Notes: a model not told the origin generated them from the sequence alone. A DNA stretch of 64,000 bases from Polytrichum commune (GCA_950295325.1 OX485807.1:7628501-7692500); one strand, 5' to 3'. Positions 35,638 through 46,590 are shown, counted from the first letter of the stretch. Made by a program: numbers and translations.

Positions 35638-36848
35638 ATGTTGGATTGGAATTTCAATTCGAGATGCTTTGAAGGTTCGGATGTTGAAATGAACTTGGTG
35701 CTAATGAGGCACCCGGGGCCTCTTAAGGCCTATGTGCGCTATTCAAACGCACAAATGAAGGATACACCTAAAACGGACGAGCTTTCCAAGAAATGCATCG
35801 TTTTAGGTGGGGTTTTAAAAGCGGGTGGTGGATGCCTTGTTTAAGTCCCTAAGGCTTCTTGAGGACATGGTGGGGACCATCAAGTTTGCAAGAGCATTGA
35901 AGCCGATGGTCCCAAAGAGAAGTTGGCGGCGCATCACCACAAGTGGCTTTAGCCAAAGTAGGTCCCAAAGAAATGAGTGCAAATTGTTTGGTCCATTTTA
36001 CTTAGGCAAAACATATTGGTGCCACAGACGGAATGTTGAAAGGTGGCTTTATGCTTCCAAAGCAAATCATACTTGTGCCGCGGACGGAATGTTGGGAGGT
36101 GGGTTTGTCCTACCAAGGCAATTCATGTTCGTGCCATGGACGGAGTGTGAGAACGTGACTTTGTGCTACCAAGGCAAAACATGTTTGTTTTGCGGACAAA
36201 TTATTAGAAATTGGTTTTGTGGCACCAAACCAATTTGTCCCGCGGACGAAATGTTTAAAGTTGGCTTTGCGGAGCAAGCCAAGCCAAGTTGCCGAGGACC
36301 AAATGTTGGACGATGGCTTTGTGGCCAAGGCTAGTAGCCTTAAGCCGAGGCCAAGTATTTTGTACCTTGAGGCTCAAATGAATGGGAGAAATGTCTCATG
36401 TGTTGACAGAGAGGCTATTACTCCTTCTTGAGCCCAAAACTCACAAGGGAGTTGGGGCTTGCCGATTGATAGAGAAAGCAAGCCCACCAAGGTGCGGTTT
36501 GGAAAGGGCAAACCGCATGAGACAAAGGAGGCCGCGATGCATGTAACCTTTCAATGTGGGACATTGGATTTTTGTCAAAATTTCACACCATGTGAAATAG
36601 ATGAAATGCATGTCATTGTGAAGGCCGCCTACGTTGAAACTCACATGATAGATGTGAGGTGCAAGCCGGTGAGCTTGCGGTGCATTATGATGGGTCATAA
36701 TGGCAAAGAATTGAAGTTCAAATTGACAAGGACTCCTATGTTAGGAGGACCCAAGTTGAATTTGGTCTTAATGGACCAAATGAAAAATAGAAAACATAAT
36801 GGTCGTGGTTCAATTGGAGCAACTCCAAGGAATGTATGGGGAGGCTAG
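35638..36848 (+). pseudogene. Degenerate gag/protease region of chromovirus
   Basis: Short overlapping frames (35638-35844, 35825-36334, 36459-36848). The last contains 'FTPCEIDEMHVIV', resembling the protease-to-RT linker of plant chromoviruses. No intact capsid or Cys-His box was recognised; part of it is replaced by a tandem repeat at 36,003-36,310. Confidence 0.55.
36003..36310 (+). repeat. About five 57-60-bp tandem repeats
   Basis: Units share 'gcaaaacatgtttgtgccgcggacggaatgttggaaggtggctttgt' in diverged form. Translated, they give Cys- and Trp-rich repeats without a known domain. They probably arose by slippage in the degenerate retroelement. Confidence 0.7.
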
Positions 36849-36949
36849 GAAAGATGGGCCTCCTCCAAACCACATTGGTGGGATGTTGGTGAGATACAAG
36901 GATGTATTCACCAATGTGTTGCCCAAAAAAATTACCGCCAAGAAGTGAA

Positions 36950-37669
36950 AAATAACTTTGCTCAACGAGATATTGAGTTCTTCAGGTATGTGGTGACAAA
37001 GGAAGTTGGTGGACGAACATGAAGAATGTCAAGGCAATCCAAAAAGAGAATTGGCCCTTGACTCAAGAAAAGGGCTTAGGTCATTTGTTGGCCTAGCCAA
37101 CTACTACCACCACTTCATTCATGGTTTTGCTAAGGTTGCTAGAACCTTAGTCAACATGTTGGAAAAAAATGGCTATCCCCAAGAGTGGGATGAGCCTTGT
37201 CACCAAGCCTTTGGGGAGCTCAAGAGTAAGTTCTCTTCACAAGATGTGGTTAAGTTTCCGGGTTTTCATGAGCATGTTGAGGTGCACATGAAGGCGAAGG
37301 ACTTTACCATTGGCGGATGTTGATCCAAGATGGATGACCATTGCTTATGGGAGCATTAAGCTCCATGGTTGTAGAAGCTTGTCCAACTTGTGCAAGAAAT
37401 GGCTATCCCAAGAGTGGGATGAGCCTTGCCACCAAGTCTTTGAGGAGCTTAAGACCAAGTTCCTCTTTACCACCCGTGTTCAGGTTCGTGGAGTTTGAAA
37501 AACCTTTTGAGGTGCATACGGGGGGCGAGTGACTTTACCATTGGCGGATGTTGATGCAAGATGGATGGCCATTGCATATGAGAGCATGAAGCTCGATGGT
37601 TCGACTTGTGAAAGAAATGGCTATCCCAAGAGTGGGATGATGTTTGTCATGAGTCTTTGGGGAGCTTAA
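36950..37669 (+). pseudogene. RT tail and start of RNase H, repeated
   Basis: Begins with the end of the RT (IEFFRYVVTKE) joined to 'LRSFVGLANYYHHFIHGFAK', the RT/RNase H connection. The RT active-site segment is missing, so a deletion removed it. The downstream part ('GYPQEWDEPCHQAFGELKSK' and following) then recurs in diverged form from 37,385 and again from 37,605: three partial copies of one coding segment, all with stops. Confidence 0.75.
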
Positions 37670-39383
37670 GGGGCGGTTTACACTATGGACCATGAAGTCG
37701 TCCCACGGCCGTTTAAGCGATGTGATTGGACGTTGAAGTCGTCCCGGGACGACTTGGGTTTACACCAAGGAAAAAATGGCAGAGTGACCACGGAGGTTGA
37801 GGTCCACAAATTTTGTATTTTAAGCCTACTATATCCACTGGCATGGTCCAACGGGTTTTCCGTTGGGAGGGGCAAAAGAGGTGGTCCTGGAAAAACAGTC
37901 AGGGGCCCATGGCAGAAAAATGCCAAAATAAAATTTTTAATAAAATTTTATTGTCCGCTGCAGGTTACTGTTAAAACGGATTAACGGTTTAATTTCAGGG
38001 CACAATGAAAAGGCCGTTATATGAAGGATTTGTCATTTCTCTTTCTTGCAACATAGTGATAGAGTGATAGATTTTTTTTCGCAGATTTTTTTCGCAAAAT
38101 TTTTTTTCCGCAGAAATGGAAGGATACTTTGTTGATGAGGAAGCACGTAGAGAGTCACAAGGAGAGTGGTCACAAAATTCAGAGTGGATGCAACGAGTGT
38201 CAAATCAAAATTTCAGAGAGAATCAAAATTCGATTTCACGAATGTTGCAAGGTCCGAATGTGCTCCCCAACACTTTTAGTGTATTTCATCCTCCTCCACT
38301 TCTGAACATGACAAATTACAGACAAGGAGGACAGTTAGATAGTCATCATGTTATAGAAGAAATGTTTGAAGAAAAAGAGGAAACCGAGGGAGCAGCAAAG
38401 AGCCAACTAGCAGGAAGAAAGAGGGGGCGTGTTACAAAAGAATCAACAAAGAAGATGAAGAAAGGCGACAAGAGGAATACAATCGAAATTGGCGAATCGG
38501 AAGAAGAAGAAGAAGAAATTAGCAGAATCAAATGGAAGGATTTTGAAGTGCATCACCTGATAGCAATTCGCGGGGAGATGGAGGAAGAATTCACAAAAAC
38601 AGCAAACAAGCAAGGTAATATGTTTTTCAAATTTTTTTGTAATTTGATTTTTGGTAAAAGGTAAATGTGGTAAAAGGTAGATGTGGTAAATGTGGTAAAA
38701 AGTAAATGTGGTAAAAGGTAAAAGGTAAAAGGTAAACGTATGATGTTGGCCGTATGATGGGCCCGTAGAGGCCTTGGCCGTAAGCCCCTATGCCCCTATG
38801 CCCCCCCTCCCCCCATAGTCGGGCGGCCGCTGCCGCGGGGGCTTCGAGTTTTGTTACTGTATTTAGTAAAAGTTTGTCAAGGTCGGGAATGGAATCCGCG
38901 TCTCCTCTACCCTAACCCTCTATCCTTACCACTACGTTACACTCCCTACAGTGTTTGAATGCCTACAACATTCTTCACAAGCATGTACAAAAATATGTAC
39001 AATCCTAGTAGCACAACTAGCTTCCTCCTCCTCTCTTCCATTTCGACCATACTTGCTGAATTTTAAGGCGAAAAGAAGAAAAACCTAAGTGAGAAGATAA
39101 GTGAAGGCATGTGTAGACAAGTGAAGTCAACAAAATGGTCAAACTTTGTTTTTTACTAAAACTGCCCTTTTTGGGCTTTATATTAAAAAAATCAGCACAT
39201 CCACTCCTTGCCGCATGGTCATTCCTCTTGGTCCACATTCGGTTTACACCTAGTGAGGGGCCCAACGGCTTTGTAAATCAATTTTTTAATAACTCGGACC
39301 ATGAAATGTAGACCATGAACTCGTACCAAGGAATAAGGCATCTTCCGTGGGACGAGTTCATGGTCTATGGTGTAAACCGCCCC
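37670..39383. mobile_element. PIF/Harbinger-type element
   Basis: 1,714 bp with inverted ends of about 38 bp (GGGGCGGTTTACACTATGGA at the left, complement of TCTATGGTGTAAACCGCCCC at the right) and a TAA target duplication (37667-37669, 39384-39386). The uninterrupted sequence 'ggagcttaagaccaagttc' is present in the sister repeat at about 37,444, proving the insertion. TAA/TTA duplication fits PIF/Harbinger. Only an ORF1-like exon remains; no DDE transposase. Between 38,650 and 38,750 are runs of 'ggtaaaaggtaaatgt'. Confidence 0.85.
38116..38614 (+). CDS. Harbinger ORF1-like Myb/SANT (trihelix) protein, first exon
   Basis: Open from an ATG at 38,116 to a GTAATA splice donor after 38,614. The polar, Gln/Asn-rich N-terminus is followed by a basic segment (GRKRGR, KKMKKG), an acidic run (ESEEEEEE), then 'WKDFEVHHLIAIRGEMEEEF'. 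That is the start of a trihelix/Myb-SANT DNA-binding fold (W...E...LI.IR.EM...F). PIF/Harbinger elements encode such a protein besides the transposase. The downstream exons are missing, so the domain is incomplete. The frame is undamaged, unlike the surrounding retrotransposon, suggesting a younger insertion. Confidence 0.6.
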
Positions 39384-39875
39384 TAAGACCAAGTTCTCTT
39401 CGCCGCCCGTACTCAAGTTCGCGGAGCTTGACAATCCTTTTGAGGTGCATACGGGGGTGAGTGATTTTGCCAATGGTGGATTATGTGTAAGATGGATGGC
39501 CATTGCATATGGGAGCATAAAGCTCGATGGTTGTCAAAGAAGACAACCAACTCATGACAAAGAACTTCTTTGCCGTAGTGCATTGCTTGAAGATGTGGCG
39601 ACATTATATGGGGTCGCACAAAGCAAAGGTCTACATGGACAATGTGTCCTAAAAGTATTTTGACATACAAGCGTAAGTGAACGCCAAGTCATTGCGGAGG
39701 CATGATAGTTTGGCGCTTATGAAAGTGGATTTGATCCACAAACCGGACTGTGGAAATGTGGTGCCGGATGCGCGAAGTAGACCGGAAGAGTTCCAAGCAA
39801 TGAGAACCATCCAAACCTTGTGGCTAATGTGTGCCGGCGAAGGAAACTTGTGATGCAAGATACGGGAGGGGTAAA
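39384..39875 (+). pseudogene. RNase H remainder of chromovirus
   Basis: Resumes exactly where the Harbinger element interrupted ('aagaccaagttctcttcgcc'). Recognisable: 'KLDGCQRRQPTHDKELLCRS', then frameshifted text matching the usual 'YFDTQ...DLIHKP' end of RNase H. Several frameshifts and stops. Confidence 0.7.
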
Positions 39876-39892
39876 TTAACTACCCCAAAACA

Positions 39893-41143
39893 CGAAAGCT
39901 TTTAGGTGAGCTTCGCAAGGGTAAGGTGCTTAAAGAGGTTAAGTTGGTGGACAAATTGTTCAAGTGCAAGCAAAGTTGGGTGTATGTGCCACAAGGCAAG
40001 TTGAGGCTATCGGTTTTGAAGGAGGAATATGATAGTCCTATTGCCGGCCATAAAGGAGAAAAAGAAAACCACCATAGAATGGTGTCAAAGAGGTACCATT
40101 GGCGGTGCATAAAGTAGGATATAACCCACTTTGTGAAGACTTGAATAAAGTGCCAACTGAACCGAGCCTCTTACCAAAAGCAAGGTGGTTTCTTGCAACC
40201 GTTGCTTATCCCGTTGGCGCCATGGCATGGTATGTGCATGGACTTGATCACAAGTTTGCCGGAGTCACATGGGTATGATGCCATCTTGTTGATGGTAGAG
40301 CGGTTTGCCAAGTTGGCACACATGGTGCCGATTGTGGGAACCGCCACCGCGTTGGAGACCGCATAGCCTTTTCTCAAAGGATGGTTGAGGCACCACGGGT
40401 TGCCAAGAGTGATTGTGTGGGATCAAGATCCAAAGTTCACAAGTGCATTTTCAATGCATTTCTCTAAGGAGGTTGGAATGAAACTAAGGTTTAGCACGAC
40501 CTTGCATTCCCAAGTGGATGGGAAAGCGGACGATGTGAATGGAGTCTTGAAGCAATACTTGAGGAACTTGGTGGGGGCGGACCAAGGAGATTGGGCGGAC
40601 TATGTGGGTCGAGCGGAGTGTAATTGCAATGTAGCCATGCACTTGGCTACCAAGGGGTGGTCTTTGGTGGTGGCTTATGGAGTGGATGCGCTCCAACCTA
40701 TTAACCTAGCTCTTGAGGGGGCACATTCAACACTAGAGTTCAACCAAGATGGTGAGGATTTGGCCAAGGATGGTGAACAAGTCTTGGAGATGACCAAGTT
40801 GTTGGTGGAGAAAGCCCGAAGGTGCTACGGAGTGCAAGTCAATGCCGGAAGACGCGAAGTGGAGAATGAGGTGGGCCAAAAAGTATTGTTGAATGTGAAC
40901 AACTTCACTTACCCGAAAGGCCTCACTCCAAAGTTTATGTCCAAAATTGGAGCTCCGTTTCCCATTGTGGAACAAGTGTTCAAGGACATGTATAAGTTGG
41001 AATTACCGCCCGAGATCAAAGTGCATCCCATATTTCATGTCTCATTACAAAAGTCATTTAAGGACGACACCTTGTGGCCCGATCACAAGCAAGTGATTAG
41101 GCCACCTCCCGACCTTGTGGACATCATTTGGAACATGAGGTAG
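39893..41143 (+). pseudogene. Integrase of chromovirus, disrupted
   Basis: The zinc-binding N-terminus 'IAGHKGEKENHHRMVSKRYH' runs into stops before its CxxC part. The core has MDLITSLP (first Asp) and VIVWDQDPKFTS (second Asp). In 'VDGKADDVNGVLKQYLR' the position normally Glu is Asp, so the DDE triad is altered. The longest open part is 40385-41143 and includes the C-terminal 'HPIFHVSLQK' segment. Stops near 40,118, 40,144 and 40,364. Confidence 0.8.
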
Positions 41144-41149
41144 GAGGGC

Positions 41150-41342
41150 ATCCTCAAGTGTAGGAAGCCCAAGTGAAAAAGAAAGAAAATGAACAAAGGA
41201 GTACTTGGTGAAATGGTGAGGATACCATGAGAAAGAAGCCGTTTGGGTAGCGGCAAGAGACATGATGAACGGCAAGGAATTGGTAAAGCACTTTGAAGAA
41301 ATTAAGGCTAGACATTCCAATAAAATGAAGCGTAGGCATTGA
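41150..41342 (+). pseudogene. Chromodomain of chromovirus, disrupted
   Basis: After a frame change the plus strand reads 'YLVKW', stop, 'GYHEKEAVWVAARDMMNGKE', ending shortly after KMKR. This is the chromodomain core (YLVKWKGY...W) that targets integration to chromatin. The stop falls at the codon after the conserved Trp. Confidence 0.75.
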
Positions 41343-42155
41343 TGAGGACATCAATCTCCTTTAGTGGGGGAGGGACGCTAGTAGCACACTTAGCTTCGAG
41401 GCTAATTGCTCCACAACATTAACTTGTTCTTTGGCTTGAGGGAATAAAGTCCAAACTTTAGTGGTGCAAAGAGAAAAGTATGAGATGAGGTCCTAGTCTT
41501 GTACTTGTGCTTGGTTAATGGAAGAGGGGGAATAGACATGCCAAACTAGGTTGGGTAAGCCGAGTAATTGGGGCCATGGCTTGGAGGGGCCTTGGATAAA
41601 ACCAAGAAACTTCTTAGTTGTGGGCTTGTCCGGGCGGGGACAAGGTGATGGCGCGTGCTCATAAAAGTGCTACCCGCGAGCTAACGAAAGTTGGCGCATG
41701 GGAGTCATGAACCCATGTCTCGAAAGAGCAAAGTGGGAACCGAGTCGGGCGGGACTTGGCATCACCCCCGTGCGATCGAGGCGTGGCTTAACAATGGAAA
41801 GCCATCTCGGAGTTGCAACCGAGACAACTTAGTGGAAGCGTTGAGGTCTCGCCTAGATGTGTCACGTTAGGCTAGTGGAGCCTAACGGGGGAGGCCCCAA
41901 AGGAGGGGCAACCCAAGTGAGTCCCAAAGTAGGTGGGTCTAGTATAGGTTAGGTCCTTGGATGAGAGATCCAAGGTCGCTAACGGACCACCTAGGAACGA
42001 CACCTTTGGGACTATGCCAAATTTGAAGATGCATTGTGGGGGTCGCGCCCTAAGGTAAACACAATGCCGCACCATAGAGGATGGCAACTTGAGAATTGGT
42101 GTGCCGACTAAGAGTATAGTCGATGAGGGCATCGACTCCGTTTGGTGGGGGTGAG
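41343..42155 (+). other. Chromovirus 3' untranslated tail
   Basis: Has a polypurine-tract-like 'agtgggggaggga' at 41,363-41,375, preceded by 'gatgaggacatcaatctcc'. A second, similar module 'gatgagggcatcgactccgtttggtgggggtgag' directly precedes the 3' LTR at 42,156. The two modules look like a duplication about 780 bp apart. The sequence between them has no frame recognised. Confidence 0.55.
42144..42155 (+). promoter_or_regulatory. Polypurine tract
   Basis: GGTGGGGGTGAG immediately before the TGTCGC start of the 3' LTR, the expected plus-strand primer position. Confidence 0.7.
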
Positions 42156-42479
42156 TGTCGCGCACCTCTCCATAAGGAGTGCCCGAAACACCATGGGCAC
42201 AAGGGGGACCCCGGAGTGACACCCGGGACTTGTGGCGCCATTGGTGAGAGGGCCCAAGTGATCCTAGTGTGGGTGATGGCCCTAGGCGTTGGGAACGCCT
42301 CCCACCCACTGAGACTAGGAAGCATGAGGGTAAGGCCATGAGCTATGCGTAGCTCATAGCGTGGTGATTCTAGAATGCTCAAGGACACCTCAATCCGAGG
42401 TGTGAGCTAGGAGTTATGGCCATTTGAGTGGGGCGCTGTCCCGGGACAGCGCCCTGGTGCAGCAGTGCCTGGGAGTGAT
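42156..42479 (+). repeat. Truncated 3' LTR
   Basis: First 324 bp of the LTR, then an abrupt switch to unrelated sequence ('cgcacaagaagcaacc'). One visible difference from the 5' LTR. Confidence 0.9.
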
Positions 42480-42969
42480 CGCACAAGAAGCAACCCACGT
42501 TGAATGAGAAGTTGGTAGGATTGTGTTAGCATTATTATGTAATTGTAGCAATATATATTACTCATATGTGTGCTCTTCAAAATTGGGGCAGAGTTTGGGT
42601 TGAACTTAGGAATGCTATATTATTTGGGGTTGGATGAATATCCATTTACTATATTTCATAACAAATGTGAATTTCATCTCATTATTAAGTTTGGGACTAA
42701 ATTGTCGATTGAATAAATATGCATTTATTACATGCACTTTGTATGTTGCAATGTTTATATTTTATTGACCATGCTAATAATAGAAATCGTACTATATGTT
42801 TGTGGTGTGATTTTGTTAGGAGTGCTCTACCCAATGTGTTTCTTTTTATGAAGTTGGTGTCAAGTGCTCTACCACATGTGCTCATGTCCGCACATCATAG
42901 ATTTGGGATATTAGGACATATAATATATTTGAGATTGTTGACAATATAGTTTCGGGCATCTTCAAGTTC
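42480..42969. other. AT-rich stretch between LTR stump and a TIR end
   Basis: Possibly the continuation of the element that carried the DUF7869-like gene. The first codons after the breakpoint can be read AQEATHVE and a stop, but this is too short to prove. No other feature. Confidence 0.3.
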
Positions 42970-43025
42970 TTTGATCCATATATTAATTTGAGACTAGAGA
43001 AAGTCTCAATTTAACGAATATAGTG
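42970..43025. mobile_element. Right terminal end of a TIR element
   Basis: 'ccatatattaatttgagactagagaaagtctcaatttaacgaatatagtg' has a subterminal hairpin (tttgagact / agtctcaa) and a TATAGTG end. It matches the right 50 bp of the 253-bp MITE at 54042-54294. A matching left end was not found in the spacer, so it is a one-ended remnant. Confidence 0.6.
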
Positions 43026-43560
43026 TTAGACCTGAAAACTTGGTATTTCTGCAGGGCTTCGTTGCTGCCCTGGCCCCTAGTTACCTCTCTCTCGAACACA
43101 TATACTGAGAGCTCCCTCTTCGGTTGTCTCGAGACCCCCCCTTCACAATCCGAAGATCCAACAGGGATAGCGAGTCTCCTGCCCTCGGCCTCTCCTGGCC
43201 TAGAATTTCTCACATAATTGCCACCTAGGGCCCCTGTGAGGCCAAACCACTTACCCTTAAGCGTCCTAGTCCGGGTGAGGGAGTGGGTGTCACATCCATG
43301 TTCACATAGTTCCCTCTTACCAAGTTCGTGAAACTCCAATTCAATTCCCATTAATTCTTGCAGACCAATTTATTTCATCATAAGAATACAAGCATTGAAA
43401 AATGCTCTTCTCCTTCTTCCTAAGCTAACTACAACCCAACACTTAAATCCCTAATCACCTAGCCTACCATCTAAGTGTCATTAGTGCACTTGGGCATTCC
43501 CATGCCGACCGGTTTGCCAATGGCCCATACCCGTTCGATATCCGGGCTCCATGTGAGTGG
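43026..43560. other. Unassigned spacer
   Basis: C/T-rich plus-strand text ('cctcggcctctcctggcctagaatttctcac'). The frame 43351-42983 (minus) has no known domain. It may belong to the same repeated family as the blocks to its right. Confidence 0.35.
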
Positions 43561-43565
43561 GTTGA

Positions 43566-43990
43566 GTAACGTCTAGGTGGGATAGCCGCTGGGAGGATTG
43601 GGTGAGGTCCGGAAGGGAGCCGGACTCACGCCAATCTGATCTTCTGAAGAGGTCCCACTGCCCTTAGACGGACCAATCCGGAAGGTGGTACAGATCGCCC
43701 AGTTAGCTCAGATTGAGTAGAATCCAAGGTAGAGGTAGTCGGATAGATCTGTCGGAAGGATAAAGGAAGGACCGGATCAGTAAGGGTTCCGGGTTGGAGG
43801 CCTCCTCCGGGATGTAGTGGAAGAGATCCTCATTGTTCCGGATGTCTGGGTAACGTCCAGGTGAGATAGCCGTGGGGAAGATTGAACAAAGGTCCGGAAG
43901 GTATCCGGAATTGCGCCAATCCGATCTTCCGAAGAGGTCTCATCGCCGGAGAACGGGACAATCCGGAAAGTGGTACGGGTCACCCACTTC
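43566..43990. repeat. Pair of about 137-bp imperfect direct repeats
   Basis: 43,566-43,702 and 43,852-43,990 share 'gtaacgtc.aggtg.gatagccg', 'ggtccggaagg', 'cgccaatc.gatctt.cgaagaggtc' and 'caatccggaa.gtggtac'. The 'tccgga' motif is unusually frequent up to 44,330. The minus-strand frame 44166-43777 crosses one copy and is not supported as a gene. Confidence 0.65.
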
Positions 43991-44377
43991 ACCCGTCGAG
44001 TCAGATCTCCGGTCGGAACCCGGACTCCTCTAGTCACTGTGGTCCTAAGAAATAATCTGGATCTCTTTGCGTGATTTGCCAGGACGGATCTGATCAATCC
44101 GGATTGATTGTGAAGGAGTTTCCGGATTCTAATCTTATAAAGGACGTCTTCGCCGGAAGGAACCACTTATTCTAGAGGGTAGACGTAGAGGGGTGAGTTA
44201 GCGTTATAATTAGGACCTAGAGGCACAATCCGGAAAGGCACCCTCCGGAAGAAGACGAAGAGTGTCCCAAAGATCAAAAATCCGGAAATTAAGGTTTCTG
44301 GAAATTTGGCTAAAGAAGAGGAGATAAGCAGGACCGGAGGGTTCTAAAACTCCTACACTTCACAGAATCCCTAGACG

Positions 44378-45296
44378 ATACTAGGGTCATGCCACCAAAA
44401 ATACTCCACCCTTCGATTTCGTCCTAGTCCGAGTGGAATAGTATTGATGACACTTAGCAAACTCCTTCCTTAGTACCTCAATGTATCATTCCAATATGCC
44501 TTTGGAATATACACAACGTTAATGACTTATGATTTAACCCCAAGGCTACATCCAGAACAAATTTCAGAATAGTGTAACTTTTCCATTACTTCTCGGAATG
44601 TCCTGATATTTTATCTGTAACTAGGGAGACAAAGCAAAAAACATCTCACCAATTTGTGAGCCTATCCCATTTTCTGTCCGACAGTTATGACCATTTTAGT
44701 CTGTCAGTCTACCCAGATTTCAGAATGTCATAACTTCCTCCCATAGGCTCCAAAGAACTTCAAATTTTGGGAGTAATCACAAAAACTAATTGTTTATGAT
44801 CTCCTTAAATTTCAAACTATTTTCATTTTCTGCCAAAACGTTATGGCATTTTTAGTCTGCAACTCTTGAAAACACTTCAGAATGATATATCTCCTTCTCA
44901 TCTACTCGGAATGACTTGAAATTTGTATTACAACTAGGAAACCTAAGAACAAAGCATCTTTCAAAATTTTATGCGTTTCCAAGCCTTTGTCCAGGAGTTA
45001 TGGCCATTTCAGCTCGAAAATGTAGGCAAAGTTTAGAATGTCATAACTGCTGCTCTAGTACTTCAAACATCCTCAGATTTTGACCATGTTCATATAGACA
45101 AGTTGTTTACTAACCCTTTAAATTTCAACGAAGTATCTTCTTTTGCTCGGAAGTTATGCCCCTTACAACCTAGACTACTCCAAGGACCCTCTCATTTACC
45201 AACTCGTGTTCCGGCAACGTGTCACCAAAAGTACTCCACCCTTCGATTTCCTCCTAGCCCGAGTAGAATAGTTATGATGACACTTAGCAAACACAT
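44378..45296. repeat. Degenerate 155-bp tandem array bordered by 82-bp direct repeats
   Basis: Four diverged units of about 155 bp (near 44,551, 44,710, 44,866, 45,023). Each follows 'ttcagaatgtcataactt..tcc', 'tcggaatg', 'gaaattt', 'aaactaaatt', 'ccattttctgtcc..agttatg.ccattttag'. At both borders is a related segment: 'gccaccaaaaatactccacccttcgatttcgtcctagtccgagtggaatag...gatgacacttagcaaac' (44,391-44,462) and its relative at 45,221-45,292. This layout is typical of decayed LTR or leader sequences of plant retroelements; the role is unknown. Confidence 0.65.
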
Positions 45297-45339
45297 ATAC
45301 CCAAGAAATATGAACTCAAGTACTACAACTTGAAGCCAT

Positions 45340-45880
45340 AAATTATCTTAAAATCATTCACACCCAAACTAATGCTAACAAGAGGTCAAACCCTCTTCAA
45401 GGCCAACTAGCCTTAGCTCCTAACTTCAAAACCATGCACACACATGTGCTCCTATTTTGCTTCCATACACCCGCACTTATAACACGTGGGGTGCCAATGA
45501 GCACGAAGGAAAGAAAGGATGAGTGAGGGAAGAATGAGGGATTATGTAGTGAGTTTGAGGGGGTGAGCACCCTCAAGGCTCACGATAAGCCTTCGAAATC
45601 TCCTCCTACTTTGTAGGCTCTCATCTTATCTCAAATGATCAACAAAGATCCTAATTCAAACAATTAACTAACCTTGGCTTTCTACCTACCACACTTTACC
45701 AAGGTATGTCCTCATACTACTTAAATCCACTCCACACAAGCCTAATGCTTCAAACTTAGCTTTCTTCAAGCTTCACTCTTTTTATATTTTTGTGAATAAT
45801 CATAAATCAACAAAACACCACTTGTAATATTTTACAAGTGTTAACAACACATGTGGGCATCAATTTGGGCTCACAGGTCA
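45340..45880. repeat. Dispersed repeat, copy 2
   Basis: Shares phrase order with 60-420 ('cactctttttatattttt...gggctca') and with 46,590-47,245 ('ccatgcacacacatgtgctcc', 'tccatacacccgcac'). No coding content. The nearby minus frame 46101-45871 has no recognised domain. Confidence 0.45.
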
Positions 45881-46432
45881 TCCGGACAAAACCGGATTAG
45901 GCACTTAAAAACGCCAATCCGGATATGTTGGTGTTCGCGTGTTCCCATATAAGTAGTAACCTCTTGGCTTGGGACCAAATTGGCCTTCTCAAGGGTCCAA
46001 CCGGCGGCCTTGGCAACACAAGCTTTCAAGGATGTTCTCCTTGCACCTTTGATTATCCTCTCCTTCACTTTGTCATTGCTAGAGTCCTCCTCTTTCTCCA
46101 TTGTTATATAAGTGATTGATTTTTACCAAAGAGGATGTAAGTGTTGAAAAACACTTCCTCAATGGTTAATCACCAATACATTGAAAAGTCACACACACAC
46201 CTCCCTCCTAATGAATGCAACACTTACCTAAAAACTAAGGTGGCCTAAAATAATTCTAGTATGGTCTAGATTAAGTTTTGCGAAGCAACTAAGCTGCTAG
46301 ATCTTGATTGATAAATTGCAATCTCTCAAAGGCTTAGCCTAACCCACAACCTAGTTAGCTAGCCTAACTAATTAAAAGTTAATCTAGCCAACCTAGGCTC
46401 ACACCCAGGTTAACCCCAGCTCTAACCACCTT

Positions 46433-46590
46433 CAGCCTTAGCCCAACTCAGATACCCCAGCGCCTTCGGCTTAGCCCAGCTCAGATGCTCCAGTGGCCTT
46501 AAGCCTTAGCCCAGCTCAGATGCTCTAGCGGCCTTCGGCTTTAGCCCAGCTTAGATGCTCTCGTGGCCTTAAGCCTAAGGCCTTAGCCCC
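46433..46590 (+). repeat. Four 37-39-bp tandem repeats
   Basis: Units of 'cttagcccagctcagatgctctagcggccttcgg' alternating 'ttcggc' and 'ttaagc' ends. Simple minisatellite. Confidence 0.8.

Larger units (their letters stand above)
34368..42479 (+). mobile_element. Ty3/gypsy chromovirus, defective, nested
   Basis: The 5' LTR (34368-35340) begins TGTCGC and ends GCGACA. The tRNA-Met primer site follows 2 bp later. The interior keeps remnants of gag/protease, RT tail, RNase H, integrase and chromodomain in that order, with many stops. The 3' LTR survives only as its first 324 bp (42156-42479). The RT catalytic core is deleted and RNase H is split by a Harbinger element. The order with a C-terminal chromodomain identifies a chromovirus. 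It interrupts the DUF7869-like gene. The target duplication cannot be tested because the 3' end is lost. Confidence 0.9.

Noticed and set aside
43777-44166. 129-codon Arg/Ser/Thr-rich minus-strand frame
   Set aside because: It lies across a direct repeat with biased composition; the sister repeat does not keep the frame.
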